Assembly (NCBI RefSeq): GCF_001015055.1
Contig: NZ_BBWZ01000001.1
Coordinates: 62,001 to 126,000, forward strand
DNA length: 64,000 nt
Source of the DNA: Aneurinibacillus tyrosinisolvens
Lineage (GTDB): Bacteria > Bacillota > Bacilli > Aneurinibacillales > Aneurinibacillaceae
Reading direction: 5' to 3'
The notes beneath the pieces are model-generated. The model searched no databases. It worked only from the letters and a program-made list of their open reading frames with translations, and had not been told where the DNA came from. Below are positions 1 through 8,164 of the stretch, in pieces (the stretch's first letter is position 1; the number at the start of each line of letters is the position of its first letter). Made by a program: the position numbers and the translations under genes.

Positions 1-1368
1 CTCACTGACATTCCGATTGTGGCACAAATGGCGACAATGGAGGTCGGAACAACAAGGGACGGATATACGCTCAGCCAGGCGTTCCGAGAGCTAAAGAAGG
101 CAGGAGCAGACGTTGTTGGACTCAACTGCCGGCTTGGTCCGGCAGAGATTCTCCGTTCGATTGAACGGGTTGTTGTTCCGGATGACACGCCGCTGTCTGT
201 TTTCCCGAATGCGGGACGGCTGGGGCTGGCGGATGGGGAGTATTCCTACGCATCCATTCCGCAGTATTTTGGAGACAGCGCCCTCCGCTTCCGGGCACAG
301 GGCGCGCGTCTTATTGGGGGGTGCTGTGGCACGACCCCCGAGCACATCCGCATGATGGCGCAGGTGCTGGCGGAAAGAGAACCGCTTCCACGAATCAATC
401 CGGAAATCGAAGAAGAGGAAGGAATCCATACGGAAATCCGGGTTTCTTCGCCTGACAAGAAGAGTAAGCAGGGGATTTTGCAGACGGTAACGGAACGGCA
501 TACGGTTATTGTTGAGTTTGACCCGCCAAGAGAGCTGGATACGGAAAAATTCCTCCAGGGGACAGCGAGCCTGCAGGATGCGGGAGCAGACGCGATTACA
601 CTGGCTGATAACTCGCTCGCGACAACAAGAATGAGCAATATGGCGCTCGGCTCGATTATGAAAAACAGGCTGGGGGCCGAACCGCTGCTTCACATCGCCT
701 GCCGGGATCGAAATCTAATTGGCCAGCAGTCCCATTTGATGGGGCTGCATGCACTGGGTATTCACCAGGTGCTTGTCGTAACGGGAGACCCTGCAAGGTT
801 TGGCGATTTGCCGGGTTCGAGTTCGGTATTTGACGTATCCTCCTTTGATTTAATCCGCATGATAAAGCAGTTGAATGAGGGATTTACGTTTTCCGGAAAG
901 CTGCTGAAGCAGCAGGCTAATTTCGTGGTCGGAGCGGCATTTAACCCGCACGTCCGGCAGTTTGATGCCGCTGTCCGCAGGCTGGAGAAGAAGGTGGAAG
1001 CCGGTGCCGATTTTATTATGACGCAGCCGGTGTATGACCAGAAAACGATTGAAATGATTCATGAGGGAACGAAGCACCTCGATATTCCGATTTTCATCGG
1101 CATCATGCCGCTGAGCAGTGCACGGAATGCTGAGTTTCTGCATAATGAGGTTCCAGGCATTAAAATATCGGATGAGGCCCGCGAGAGGATGAGCCGCTTC
1201 CAGGCGGGAGCGGAGGCGCGGCAGGAAGGTGTGGCGATTGCCCGTGAGCTGGTGGATGTGGCGATGGAGTATTTTAAAGGAATTTATTTGATTACGCCGT
1301 TTTCGTTTTATGAGATGACAGCGGATTTGACGAGGTACGTGCACGAGAAAAGCCGCGTACTGCTGTAA
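1..1368 (+). CDS. bifunctional homocysteine S-methyltransferase / 5,10-methylene-THF reductase, 3' part
   Basis: The reading frame is open from base 1, so the 5' end lies outside the window. The first ~110 visible residues are the end of a homocysteine S-methyltransferase domain: the GLNC and GGCCGT motifs provide the zinc-binding cysteines. From ~residue 155 a MetF-type reductase domain follows, with VEFDPP near its start, LLHIACRDRN, LVVTGDP and a DFIMTQPVYD motif. This two-domain arrangement matches B. subtilis YitJ and supplies methyl groups for methionine synthesis. It should be cytosolic, with FAD in the reductase half. The internal GTG at 19 is not the real start. A strong hairpin terminator follows the stop. 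Any SAM riboswitch would be upstream of the window and cannot be seen. Confidence 0.93.
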   Translation, partial: LTDIPIVAQMATMEVGTTRDGYTLSQAFRELKKAGADVVGLNCRLGPAEILRSIERVVVPDDTPLSVFPNAGRLGLADGEYSYASIPQYFGDSALRFRAQGARLIGGCCGTTPEHIRMMAQVLAEREPLPRINPEIEEEEGIHTEIRVSSPDKKSKQGILQTVTERHTVIVEFDPPRELDTEKFLQGTASLQDAGADAITLADNSLATTRMSNMALGSIMKNRLGAEPLLHIACRDRNLIGQQSHLMGLHALGIHQVLVVTGDPARFGDLPGSSSVFDVSSFDLIRMIKQLNEGFTFSGKLLKQQANFVVGAAFNPHVRQFDAAVRRLEKKVEAGADFIMTQPVYDQKTIEMIHEGTKHLDIPIFIGIMPLSSARNAEFLHNEVPGIKISDEARERMSRFQAGAEARQEGVAIARELVDVAMEYFKGIYLITPFSFYEMTADLTRYVHEKSRVLL

Positions 1369-1378
1369 GAAGGGATAA

Positions 1379-1438
1379 GGGAGTATGAAAGCGTGGAACG
1401 GGGAGAACCTGTTCACACTTTTATACTCCTGTTTTTTT
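1379..1438 (+). terminator. intrinsic terminator after the metF-type gene
   Basis: A 16-bp stem (1379-1394 with 1414-1429, one G-T and one C-A position) is followed by seven T residues at 1432-1438. It closes transcription of the methyltransferase/reductase gene. Confidence 0.85.
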
Positions 1439-1529
1439 AAAAGCTTTTTTAGCGTACGCACATCCTCTCTCCTTCATATACATATAGGAAATGAATGCCC
1501 ATGAAGTACAGGCAGGAAGGGGACAGGGA

Positions 1530-2909
1530 ATGTCTAATCGCCTAAAGGCAATTAACCATATTGTCGTGTTAATGCTGGAAAACCGCTCTTTTGATAATGT
1601 GGCAGGCTGGCTATATGACCCGCAAAACAAGCCGCCATTTCATACAGTGCCTCGCAACCAGCCATTTGAAGGGGTTTCCGGCAAAAATCTATCCAACCCG
1701 ATTCCCCAGGGGGTTGAAGGAGCGGAGCGAAAAACCGTACCGGTCGGCAAGGCTTCTGAATTCGTAAGCCCTGATGCGGATCCGGGAGAGGAATATTCAC
1801 ACGTTATGACCCAGCTGTATGGGATAGATTCGCCACATTCCAATAGCCTGTCCCCCTTTTTAAATCATCCGATGAAGTCTCTTCCGGAGAAGGCGCCGAT
1901 GGATGGTTTTGTGAAAGATTACATCCAGGTATTAAGAGAGGAAAACAGGGATGTCCAGTACAGAGATTATAAACAAATTATGGATGGGTTCACGCCCGAC
2001 ATGCTTCCCATACTGAGTACGCTTGCCCATGAATATGCCATTTGTGACCAGTGGTTTTGCTCCGTGCCCAGCCAGACATGGGCAAACCGATCCTTTCTGC
2101 ACGCCGGCACATCAAACGGCCTCGTTAATAATGAGCCGTATATTAACTGGATGCTTTACAACGGCACTGATACGGTTTTTAACAGGATAAGCGAGGCGAA
2201 AAGACCGGATTTAACCTGGAAGGTGTATTACGATACCACCGATATACTCCCGCTTACGCTGCTGATTCACTTTTCCAGGCTCCAGCATTATTGGAACAGC
2301 CACTTCTTTTCCATGAAGCAATTTATCAAGGATGCGCGGAAAGGAAACCTCCCCTCTTACTCTTTCATTGAACCCCGTTATCTGATTGATGCAAATGACC
2401 AGCATCCTCCCCACAACATGCTAAAGGGGGAAAAGCTTATTCATGATATTTACCATGCGCTAAGGGAGGGGAAAAACTGGGACAGTACGCTATTTATCAT
2501 TACATATGATGAACATGGCGGCTGCTATGACCATGTCTCCCCGCCTGCGGCTGTACCACCTGACAGCAGGAGCAAAGCAGGCCATTACGGATTTACATTC
2601 GACAGGCTGGGCGTGCGCGTTTGTACGCTGCTTATCTCGCCCTATATCGAAAAGGGAACTGTGTTCCGGGCCAAGAAGAGAGTGGGCCGGCAGGAGGTAG
2701 ATGTTCCTCTTGATCATACAGCCATTCTCAAAACGATAACAAACCGCTGGGGATTAGCAAGCTTAACCAGACGTGACAAAGCGAGTCCTGATATTAGCCA
2801 GGTTCTTACCAGGAACGAACCGCGCACCGATTTTCCCCGCCTTGTTCCATTCACATATAAAGAGAAACAACACCCCTCCACACGTCTCAACTCCAGGGAC
2901 ACGAAGTGA
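1530..2909 (+). CDS. phosphoesterase family protein (phospholipase C / acid phosphatase AcpA type)
   Basis: A ~459-residue protein of the phosphoesterase family. The N-terminal VVLMLENRSFDN segment carries the metal-binding Glu-Asn typical of AcpA/phospholipase C enzymes, and IITYDEHGGCYDHV near residue 330 holds the second metal site. It should hydrolyse phosphate monoesters or phosphodiesters such as phospholipid head groups. I start it at ATG 1530, because AGGAAGGGGA lies just upstream and the family N-terminus begins here; an in-frame ATG at 1491 is less likely. I see no signal peptide at this start, although many relatives are secreted. The stop overlaps the start of the next small membrane gene, so the two are probably translationally coupled. 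Confidence 0.85.
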   Translation: MSNRLKAINHIVVLMLENRSFDNVAGWLYDPQNKPPFHTVPRNQPFEGVSGKNLSNPIPQGVEGAERKTVPVGKASEFVSPDADPGEEYSHVMTQLYGIDSPHSNSLSPFLNHPMKSLPEKAPMDGFVKDYIQVLREENRDVQYRDYKQIMDGFTPDMLPILSTLAHEYAICDQWFCSVPSQTWANRSFLHAGTSNGLVNNEPYINWMLYNGTDTVFNRISEAKRPDLTWKVYYDTTDILPLTLLIHFSRLQHYWNSHFFSMKQFIKDARKGNLPSYSFIEPRYLIDANDQHPPHNMLKGEKLIHDIYHALREGKNWDSTLFIITYDEHGGCYDHVSPPAAVPPDSRSKAGHYGFTFDRLGVRVCTLLISPYIEKGTVFRAKKRVGRQEVDVPLDHTAILKTITNRWGLASLTRRDKASPDISQVLTRNEPRTDFPRLVPFTYKEKQHPSTRLNSRDTK

Positions 2910-3286
2910 TGTATTGGATTGCTGATGTCAGCGTTCATGTGAAGGAGCTTCGAACCCTGTTTTATCAGCGAGGGTCCGGAGCGAGAGGCGTTGTTTTTAC
3001 AAGCTTATTGGCACTGCTTGCAGCGGTTCTGCAGTCGATGGGGAATTTCTTCCCTGGAATTGGGTACGTACTGAGCGCGCTTAGCACGATGCCTATCGTT
3101 CTGTTGTGCTGTATGCTGTCCATTCGCTATGGATGTCTCGGATATTTAGCAGCGTTTTTCTTGCTGCTCATTATCCAACGGGGGGAAGCTTTTGTTTTCC
3201 CTTTTACAACTGGCCTGCTTGGAATCGGTTTGGGAAGTGCGTTTCAGTCTTTTTCTCATTCGCAGAATAATAAAAGTGAGAGATAA
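2909..3286 (+). CDS. small multispanning membrane protein
   Basis: A 125-residue hydrophobic protein with three to four predicted membrane segments (LLALLAAVLQ, IGYVLSALSTMPIVLLCCML, LGYLAAFFLLLII, FTTGLLGIGLG). The ATG overlaps the TGA of the phosphoesterase gene (TGATG), and a GTG three bases earlier could also start it. The overlap suggests one operon and perhaps a functional link, such as lipid metabolism at the membrane. Its general look resembles small integral membrane proteins near ECF or DUF2232 families, but I do not recognise a specific family. A weak hairpin (AAAAGG/CCTTTTT, near 3369-3389) follows before the next gene. Confidence 0.6.
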   Translation: MYWIADVSVHVKELRTLFYQRGSGARGVVFTSLLALLAAVLQSMGNFFPGIGYVLSALSTMPIVLLCCMLSIRYGCLGYLAAFFLLLIIQRGEAFVFPFTTGLLGIGLGSAFQSFSHSQNNKSER

Positions 3287-3438
3287 CCGGAAACAATAGA
3301 TGGTTATTGCGCTTTCGTTACCCGCCAGATAACGCCCGGATTTTGTCCTTATTCGCTGTGAAGAGAGTTAAAAGGTGTATCTCCTTTTTATTTCTGGTAT
3401 TTTATATATAAGCAGATTCGATGCTGGGAGGGAAGCAG

Positions 3439-4299
3439 ATGGATGCGAACCGTCGGTTGAATACGAACGTTCCAGGCAATTATTATGTCACATCCTCTTG
3501 TATTAACTGCGATCAGTGCCGCCAGTTATCACCGGATGTATTTGCTGAAGTGGGCCATGCTTCAGCGGTTGTAAAACAGCCGGAGACAGCCGGGGAAGCG
3601 CGGCAGGCTTTTCATGCGTTATTTGCCTGTCCGACCGGGGCTATCGGCAGTGAGAACAAGGAAGGGCTGCAGGCGGCCGGACAGGATTTTCCGCTGCCTA
3701 TAGCGGAAGAGGTATATTATTGCGGGTTTACTTCCCGTCACTCTTACGGATCCAGTTCTTATCTCATTGTACATCCGGAGGGGAATTGGATGGTTGACGC
3801 ACCACGCTGGGCGCCGCAACTGGCAAAAAGAATCGAGGAAATGGGCGGAATTCAGTATATTTTGCTTACTCATCGTGACGACGTGGCGGATGCCGAGAAA
3901 TATGCGGCAAAGTTCGGTGCGCAGCGAATCATTCATGTTTTAGAGAAAAGTGCGCAGCCGGATGCTGAACACTTAATTGAAGGGACAGAATTAGTAGAGT
4001 GGCAGCCTGATTTTCGCATTATTCCTGTTCCCGGACATACACGGGGCCACATTGCACTGCAGTACCGCGAGAAGTTTCTATTTACAGGCGACCATCTGGC
4101 CTGGGACCGGATAGCCGGTGCACTGGATGCGGATGAAGAATACTGCTGGTATTCTTTTAGCGTGCAGACGGAATCAATGGAGAGGCTGGCTCAGGAACGC
4201 TTCGAATGGATTCTGCCCGGCCACGGGGACCGGATTTTCCTTCCGGAGCCGGAAATGAAGCAGGCGATGAATGAGCTCGTGGCACGAATGAAATCGTAA
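3439..4299 (+). CDS. ferredoxin-domain / metallo-beta-lactamase fold fusion protein
   Basis: A ~286-residue fusion. Residues ~15-70 form a single-cluster ferredoxin domain with C-x2-C-x2-C (CINCDQC) and a later ACPTGAI cysteine. Residues ~85-280 form a metallo-beta-lactamase-like hydrolase: [11 protein letters not shown] occupies the position of the usual HxHxDH, followed by [19 protein letters not shown] and LPGHGDR. The altered first motif (HRDDVAD) keeps only one of its histidines, so the metal site differs from classic glyoxalase II-type enzymes. Its reaction is unknown; a redox or thioester-related role is only inference. The start at ATG 3439 follows GGGAGGGAAG. An upstream in-frame ATG at 3421 lacks a ribosome site. 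Confidence 0.8.
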   Translation: MDANRRLNTNVPGNYYVTSSCINCDQCRQLSPDVFAEVGHASAVVKQPETAGEARQAFHALFACPTGAIGSENKEGLQAAGQDFPLPIAEEVYYCGFTSRHSYGSSSYLIVHPEGNWMVDAPRWAPQLAKRIEEMGGIQYILLTHRDDVADAEKYAAKFGAQRIIHVLEKSAQPDAEHLIEGTELVEWQPDFRIIPVPGHTRGHIALQYREKFLFTGDHLAWDRIAGALDADEEYCWYSFSVQTESMERLAQERFEWILPGHGDRIFLPEPEMKQAMNELVARMKS

Positions 4300-4463
4300 C
4301 TTCAGCGTCCCATCTGAAAGCAAGCACGATGGGGGCGTCCCAGTCTGTGTTCCTCTCAGGCGGGCGCCTTGTTCTGGGCAGATGGCAGGGCATTTATTTT
4401 TGTGAGTTTGACGGGCCGCGCAAGCGTACCTTTTATGTAAAAATACAAAAATGAGGTGAGTGT

Positions 4464-5444
4464 ATGAACAGCAATACAAACCAGGAAAAATCTGAACTCG
4501 CGACGTTTGCCGGAGGGTGCTTCTGGTGTATGGTATCCCCTTTCGAAGAAATGCCGGGCATTATTAAGGTCGTATCCGGCTATACGGGCGGACACAAGGA
4601 ACATCCTACGTATGAAGAAGTGTGTTCCGAAACGACCGGCCATTATGAAGCGGTTCAGATTACGTTCAACCCGGAGCAGTTCCCGTATGAAAAGCTGCTG
4701 GAGCTATACTGGCAGCAAATTGATCCGACCGATGCAGGCGGGCAGTTTTTTGACCGGGGGCAGTCCTACCAAACGGCTATTTTTTACCACAATGAAGAAC
4801 AGAGGCAGAAGGCGGAAGCTTCGAAAAAAGCGCTCACAGAAAGCGGGCGTTTTGACAAGCCGATCGCCACACAAATTTTGCCGGCAACTGCCTTCTATCC
4901 GGCGGAGGAATATCATCAGGATTACCATAAGAAAAATTCGCTCCATTACAGCATGTATCGAAAAGGGTCCGGCCGTGACGCCTTCATTAAAAAGCACTGG
5001 AACGAAGGGGTAGACAAGGAGTTGCTAAAGAGCAAGCTGACAAGGATGCAGTATGAGGTTACGCAAAATAATGGAACAGAGCCTCCTTTTAATAATGAGT
5101 ACTGGGACAACAAGCGAGAAGGTCTCTATGTCGATATCGTATCAGGAGAACCGCTATTTAGTTCACTTGATAAATTTGATTCCGCGTGCGGCTGGCCAAG
5201 CTTTACGAAGCCGCTCCATGTCGGGAATATAGAAGAAAAATCGGACTTCAGCCATTTTATGGTGCGGACAGAGGTGCGGAGCAAGGACTCTGATTCCCAT
5301 CTCGGCCATGTTTTTGATGACGGGCCTGGTCCGGCGGGACTGCGCTACTGCATCAATTCCGCCGCGCTCCGGTTCATTCCGAAAGAAGAGCTGGAGAAAG
5401 AAGGCTATGCACAATACGCAAGCCTTTTTCAAAGGAAAGAGTAA
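4464..5444 (+). CDS. msrAB: MsrA-MsrB fusion, peptide methionine sulfoxide reductase
   Basis: A 326-residue fusion of both methionine sulfoxide reductases. The N-terminal MsrA domain carries GGCFWC at residues 17-22, with the catalytic cysteine that reduces the S-sulfoxide. The C-terminal MsrB domain, from ~residue 180, has [16 protein letters not shown] and [11 protein letters not shown], the last holding the catalytic cysteine for the R-sulfoxide. The CxxC zinc pairs found in many MsrB proteins are absent, so this looks like a zinc-free form. It repairs oxidised methionine in the cytosol with thioredoxin as reductant. GAGGTGAG precedes the ATG, and a terminator hairpin follows at 5466-5511. 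Confidence 0.95.
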   Translation: MNSNTNQEKSELATFAGGCFWCMVSPFEEMPGIIKVVSGYTGGHKEHPTYEEVCSETTGHYEAVQITFNPEQFPYEKLLELYWQQIDPTDAGGQFFDRGQSYQTAIFYHNEEQRQKAEASKKALTESGRFDKPIATQILPATAFYPAEEYHQDYHKKNSLHYSMYRKGSGRDAFIKKHWNEGVDKELLKSKLTRMQYEVTQNNGTEPPFNNEYWDNKREGLYVDIVSGEPLFSSLDKFDSACGWPSFTKPLHVGNIEEKSDFSHFMVRTEVRSKDSDSHLGHVFDDGPGPAGLRYCINSAALRFIPKEELEKEGYAQYASLFQRKE

Positions 5445-5465
5445 TATACGGGGCCCACTGTTTAA

Positions 5466-5511
5466 TGTAATGGAAGCCTGTGCCGCACGAATGGTACAGG
5501 CTTTTATTACA
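5466..5511 (+). terminator. terminator-like hairpin after msrAB
   Basis: A stem AAGCCTGT/ACAGGCTT (5474-5481 with 5496-5503), extended by TGTAAT/ATTACA, sits just after msrAB. The T-rich tract after the inner stem is short, so it may be a modest terminator. Confidence 0.6.
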
Positions 5512-5570
5512 TAAAAAGGTAATCTTTCAAGTCTCATCTGCCGATATAAAGAAAAAAGGCAAGGAGCTGT

Positions 5571-6605
5571 ATGATGAACATTTCTCGAAAAGCTATGTTA
5601 ACTTTCTGCCTGTGTCTTGTTCTTCTACTGTCCGCTTACCCTGCGGTAAAAGTACAGGCCAGTACGCAGGGTACAACGGCACCGGCAGCTTCCCAGTCCA
5701 AAAAGATATACGTGAACGTAGCCGTTGCAACGCTCTGGAAGCAGCCCGGCGGAACGCGCACGATGGATAAAGCGGTGATGTCTGTTCCGGTGAATATGGA
5801 AGGCTGGACCGGAGGCATGACGCTTCGGGACAAATACTGGCTTGTAGGTAAAGCCGAGACGGAAGCGTTATATGGGCAGGAGGTAGAAATCCTGCAAACG
5901 AAGGGATCCTGGGTTCAGGTAGCCGTTAAGGGACAGGTTACTGCAAAAAATCCGAAAGGCTATCCCGGCTGGATGCCCAAATCCCAGGTAATTACGCAGC
6001 AGACGGATGCTCACTCTCAGGCTCTAGCCAGCGTAAAAACGAAAACGGCTTACTTATATAATCCAGATAAAAAGACGCATTTTCTTGAAGTAAGCTTTAA
6101 CACAAGATTACCTTTAGTAGAGCAGGATGGTGACTGGATTCAGGTTTTCACACCTGCTAATCAAGTAAAACTCGTAAAAAAATCAGAAATCAACATCTAT
6201 GAAAATGCATCGGCCATTCCACGCCCGGCCAAACCGGCTGACCTTGTAGCGACAGGCAAGCAATTCCTCGGATTGCCCTACCTGTGGTCCGGCGTCTCCG
6301 GCTTTGGATTTGATTGTTCCGGTTTTACTTCTTCTATTTATAAGTATTATGGAATGACGATTCCGCGAGATGCATCGGAGCAGGCGAAACAGGGGACACC
6401 GATTTCGAAAAACAAGCTGCAGCCCGGTGATTTATTGTTTTTCGCCTATAATAATGGGAAGGGTAAAGTGCACCATGTTGCCATGTACGCGGGAAACGGA
6501 ATGATGCTCCACTCTCCCAACTCGGCGCGGAGCGTAGAAATCATCCCGATGGCAACAGCACCGTATAAGCAGGAATACGCGGGAGCCAGAAGGTACTTAA
6601 AATAA
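5571..6605 (+). CDS. secreted SH3 / NlpC-P60 cell-wall hydrolase
   Basis: A 344-residue protein with an N-terminal signal peptide (hydrophobic LTFCLCLVLLLSAYP then a probable cleavage after VQA). A middle region of bacterial SH3-like repeats (~residues 45-215) probably binds peptidoglycan. The C-terminal NlpC/P60 domain has the catalytic FDCSGF cysteine (Cys249), KVHHVAMYAG (His302) and a polar residue in HSPN. It should cleave the peptide stem of peptidoglycan (D,L-endopeptidase), outside the cell. AAGGAG precedes the ATG; two tandem ATGs (5571 and 5574) are possible. Its stop lies directly against the remnant of an aldo/keto reductase gene, suggesting a deletion junction. Confidence 0.9.
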   Translation: MMNISRKAMLTFCLCLVLLLSAYPAVKVQASTQGTTAPAASQSKKIYVNVAVATLWKQPGGTRTMDKAVMSVPVNMEGWTGGMTLRDKYWLVGKAETEALYGQEVEILQTKGSWVQVAVKGQVTAKNPKGYPGWMPKSQVITQQTDAHSQALASVKTKTAYLYNPDKKTHFLEVSFNTRLPLVEQDGDWIQVFTPANQVKLVKKSEINIYENASAIPRPAKPADLVATGKQFLGLPYLWSGVSGFGFDCSGFTSSIYKYYGMTIPRDASEQAKQGTPISKNKLQPGDLLFFAYNNGKGKVHHVAMYAGNGMMLHSPNSARSVEIIPMATAPYKQEYAGARRYLK

Positions 6606-6614
6606 AGTATAAGT

Positions 6615-7055
6615 AAGGAAGGGAAAGCCAGAGCTATCGGTGTAAGCAATTTTCACGTTCACCACTTGCAGAATTTGCTGGCCGACAGTGAAATGAAGCC
6701 AATGGTAAACCAGGTTGAGCACCACCCGTATTTAACGCAGAAAGAACTGCACCAATTTTGCAAGGAACAGGGGATTGAGTTCGAAGCGTGGAGCCCGCTT
6801 GGAAGAGGGCGCATTCTAACCGATCCGGTGATTGTGGAGCTCGGGGAAAAGTATAAGAAAACCCCGGCGCAGATAATCCTCCGCTGGGATTTACAGAACG
6901 AAGTAGTTACGATTCCGAAATCTGTTCATAAGGAGCGCATTATCGACAACGCGAATGTTTTTGATTTTGAACTCTCCATTGAAGATATGCAGGCGATTGA
7001 CGGGCTTAACAGGAACGAACGGTTTGGCCAGGATCCGGATAAGCTTGATTTTTAA
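6615..7055 (+). pseudogene. 5'-deleted aldo/keto reductase remnant
   Basis: The frame begins abruptly with KEGKARAIGVSNF, a motif from the middle of the aldo/keto reductase barrel, and runs to a normal C-terminus (EAWSPLGRG, TPAQIILRWDLQ, VTIPKSVHKERI, LSIEDMQAIDGLN). About the first 130 codons are missing, including the region with the catalytic Asp-Tyr-Lys-His tetrad. The homologous part starts only ~10 bases after the stop of the wall hydrolase gene, and no ribosome site is visible. A TTG at 6666 could start a short peptide, but a working enzyme is not possible. It is best read as a deletion remnant. Confidence 0.85.
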
Positions 7056-7063
7056 ACAAACAA

Positions 7064-7093
7064 TTTACGCAATTTTGTGCTGCGTGGTATAAT
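7064..7093 (+). promoter_or_regulatory. candidate sigma-A promoter of the eut locus
   Basis: TGGTATAAT, an extended -10, lies at 7085-7093, with TTTACG at 7064-7069 as a weak -35 at 18 bp spacing. Transcription would start near 7100, immediately before the ANTAR-type hairpin of the eutS leader. Confidence 0.55.
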
Positions 7094-7107
7094 GTAAAAA
7101 AATAGTT

Positions 7108-7150
7108 GAGGCAATGAAGCCCCTGTCGAGCATTATGACAGGGGCTTATC
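7108..7150 (+). promoter_or_regulatory. EutV (ANTAR) antiterminator leader of eutS
   Basis: GGC/GCC (7110-7112 with 7119-7121) encloses the hexaloop AATGAA, which has the A1 and G4 positions expected of ANTAR targets. The 3' side of this hairpin is also the 5' arm of a perfect 9-bp terminator stem (7119-7127 with 7137-7145), followed by a T-rich tract. The two folds exclude each other. Phosphorylated EutV binding to the hexaloop hairpin should prevent terminator formation. The model is known from Enterococcus and Listeria eut genes; assignment here rests on the sequence. Confidence 0.75.
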
Positions 7151-7173
7151 TGTTTTAGAGGAGGTAATTAACA

Positions 7174-7515
7174 ATGGCCGAGGAAAAAAAGCGATTTATT
7201 CAGGAATTCGTTCCCGGAAAACAGGTGACACTGAGTCACTTAATTGCGAATCCTGACAGCGATTTATTCGATAAATTAGGTATCCAGCATGGCGGTTCCA
7301 TTGGCATTCTCACCTTAACGCCCAGTGAAACAGTCATTATCGCGGGGGACCTGGCGACGAAAGCAGCCCATGTTACGATTGGATTTCTCGATCGGTTTAC
7401 CGGAAGCCTGGTTCTTGTAGGGAGTGTATCCGAAGTTGAAACGGCTATGCACCAGATTAACACGTTTCTCCATGAACAACTGGGCTACACGCCGGCGCGC
7501 ATCACAAAATCATAG
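7174..7515 (+). CDS. eutS: EutS, circularly permuted microcompartment shell protein
   Basis: A 113-residue BMC-domain protein beginning [19 protein letters not shown], with [17 protein letters not shown] and [12 protein letters not shown]. This pattern is diagnostic of EutS/PduU, the permuted hexameric shell subunit. It forms part of the facets of the ethanolamine-degrading compartment. GAGGAGGTAATTAAC gives a good ribosome site. It is the first gene of the eut locus, behind an ANTAR-controlled terminator, with eutP 11 bases downstream. Confidence 0.95.
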   Translation: MAEEKKRFIQEFVPGKQVTLSHLIANPDSDLFDKLGIQHGGSIGILTLTPSETVIIAGDLATKAAHVTIGFLDRFTGSLVLVGSVSEVETAMHQINTFLHEQLGYTPARITKS

Positions 7516-7526
7516 AGGAGGGACGC

Positions 7527-8030
7527 ATGTTGCAGAACCGACATCGTGCGATGCTCATTGGCGCTATCGGTGCAGGCAAGTCCACATTGACAAACGCCCT
7601 GCTTGGCCGCAAGGTGGCCGCCGTAAAAACACAGTCGCTTACCTACTACGATTGGATTGTTGATACACCGGGAGAGTATGTGGAGAACCCTATGTTTTAT
7701 AAATCCATTATGGCGACTGCGCTTGAGGTTACCCATGTGCTGTTTATTCAAGATGCAACCAATCCAAAGACAATTTTCCCACCGGGTTTTGCCGGCGGAA
7801 TTCCAAAAATACCGATAGGGATTGTGACGAAGGTTGATGATGCAAAGGCGGATGCTCAGCGTGCCATCCGGCAGCTAAAGCTTGCAATGCCGCAAGGCCC
7901 CATTGTGCTTTCATCTGCTCTGGGTGGCCAGGGAATAGAAGAAATCCGGGAGCTGGCAGCATGCCGCTCACACGAAGAAATGAAAATGTGGATTCTTGAT
8001 AGCTTATCTCACAATGTTTTTTTTAATTAA
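7527..8030 (+). CDS. eutP: EutP/PduV-like small GTPase
   Basis: A 167-residue Ras-like GTPase of the EutP/PduV family. It has a Walker A loop GAIGAGKST near residue 12, DTPGEY as G3, TKVD as G4 and SSA as G5. These proteins associate with ethanolamine or propanediol compartments; an acetate-kinase activity has been reported for one EutP, but the role is unsettled. The gene follows eutS with an 11-base gap and a GAGGAGGGA ribosome site. It ends in an AT-rich stretch before the eutW leader. Confidence 0.9.
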   Translation: MLQNRHRAMLIGAIGAGKSTLTNALLGRKVAAVKTQSLTYYDWIVDTPGEYVENPMFYKSIMATALEVTHVLFIQDATNPKTIFPPGFAGGIPKIPIGIVTKVDDAKADAQRAIRQLKLAMPQGPIVLSSALGGQGIEEIRELAACRSHEEMKMWILDSLSHNVFFN

Positions 8031-8088
8031 GAGGGTTTACACCTACTTTATTTTGAATTATTATAATAATATTAAAATTCATATTAAA

Positions 8089-8141
8089 AGGCAAAGGCGC
8101 CTATCAACAGGGAGAATCATTGTGTTGAGGGAGCCTTTTTT
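8089..8141 (+). promoter_or_regulatory. EutV (ANTAR) antiterminator leader of eutW
   Basis: AGGC/GCCT (8089-8092 with 8099-8102) encloses the hexaloop AAAGGC, with A1 and G4. The terminator that overlaps it pairs 8096-8109 with 8123-8135 and ends in six T residues (8136-8141). The hexaloop is the same as that before eutA. The region upstream (8031-8088) is very AT-rich and shows no second hexaloop hairpin. Confidence 0.8.
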
Positions 8142-8164
8142 ATTAACAAAGGGGTCTTTCACAC

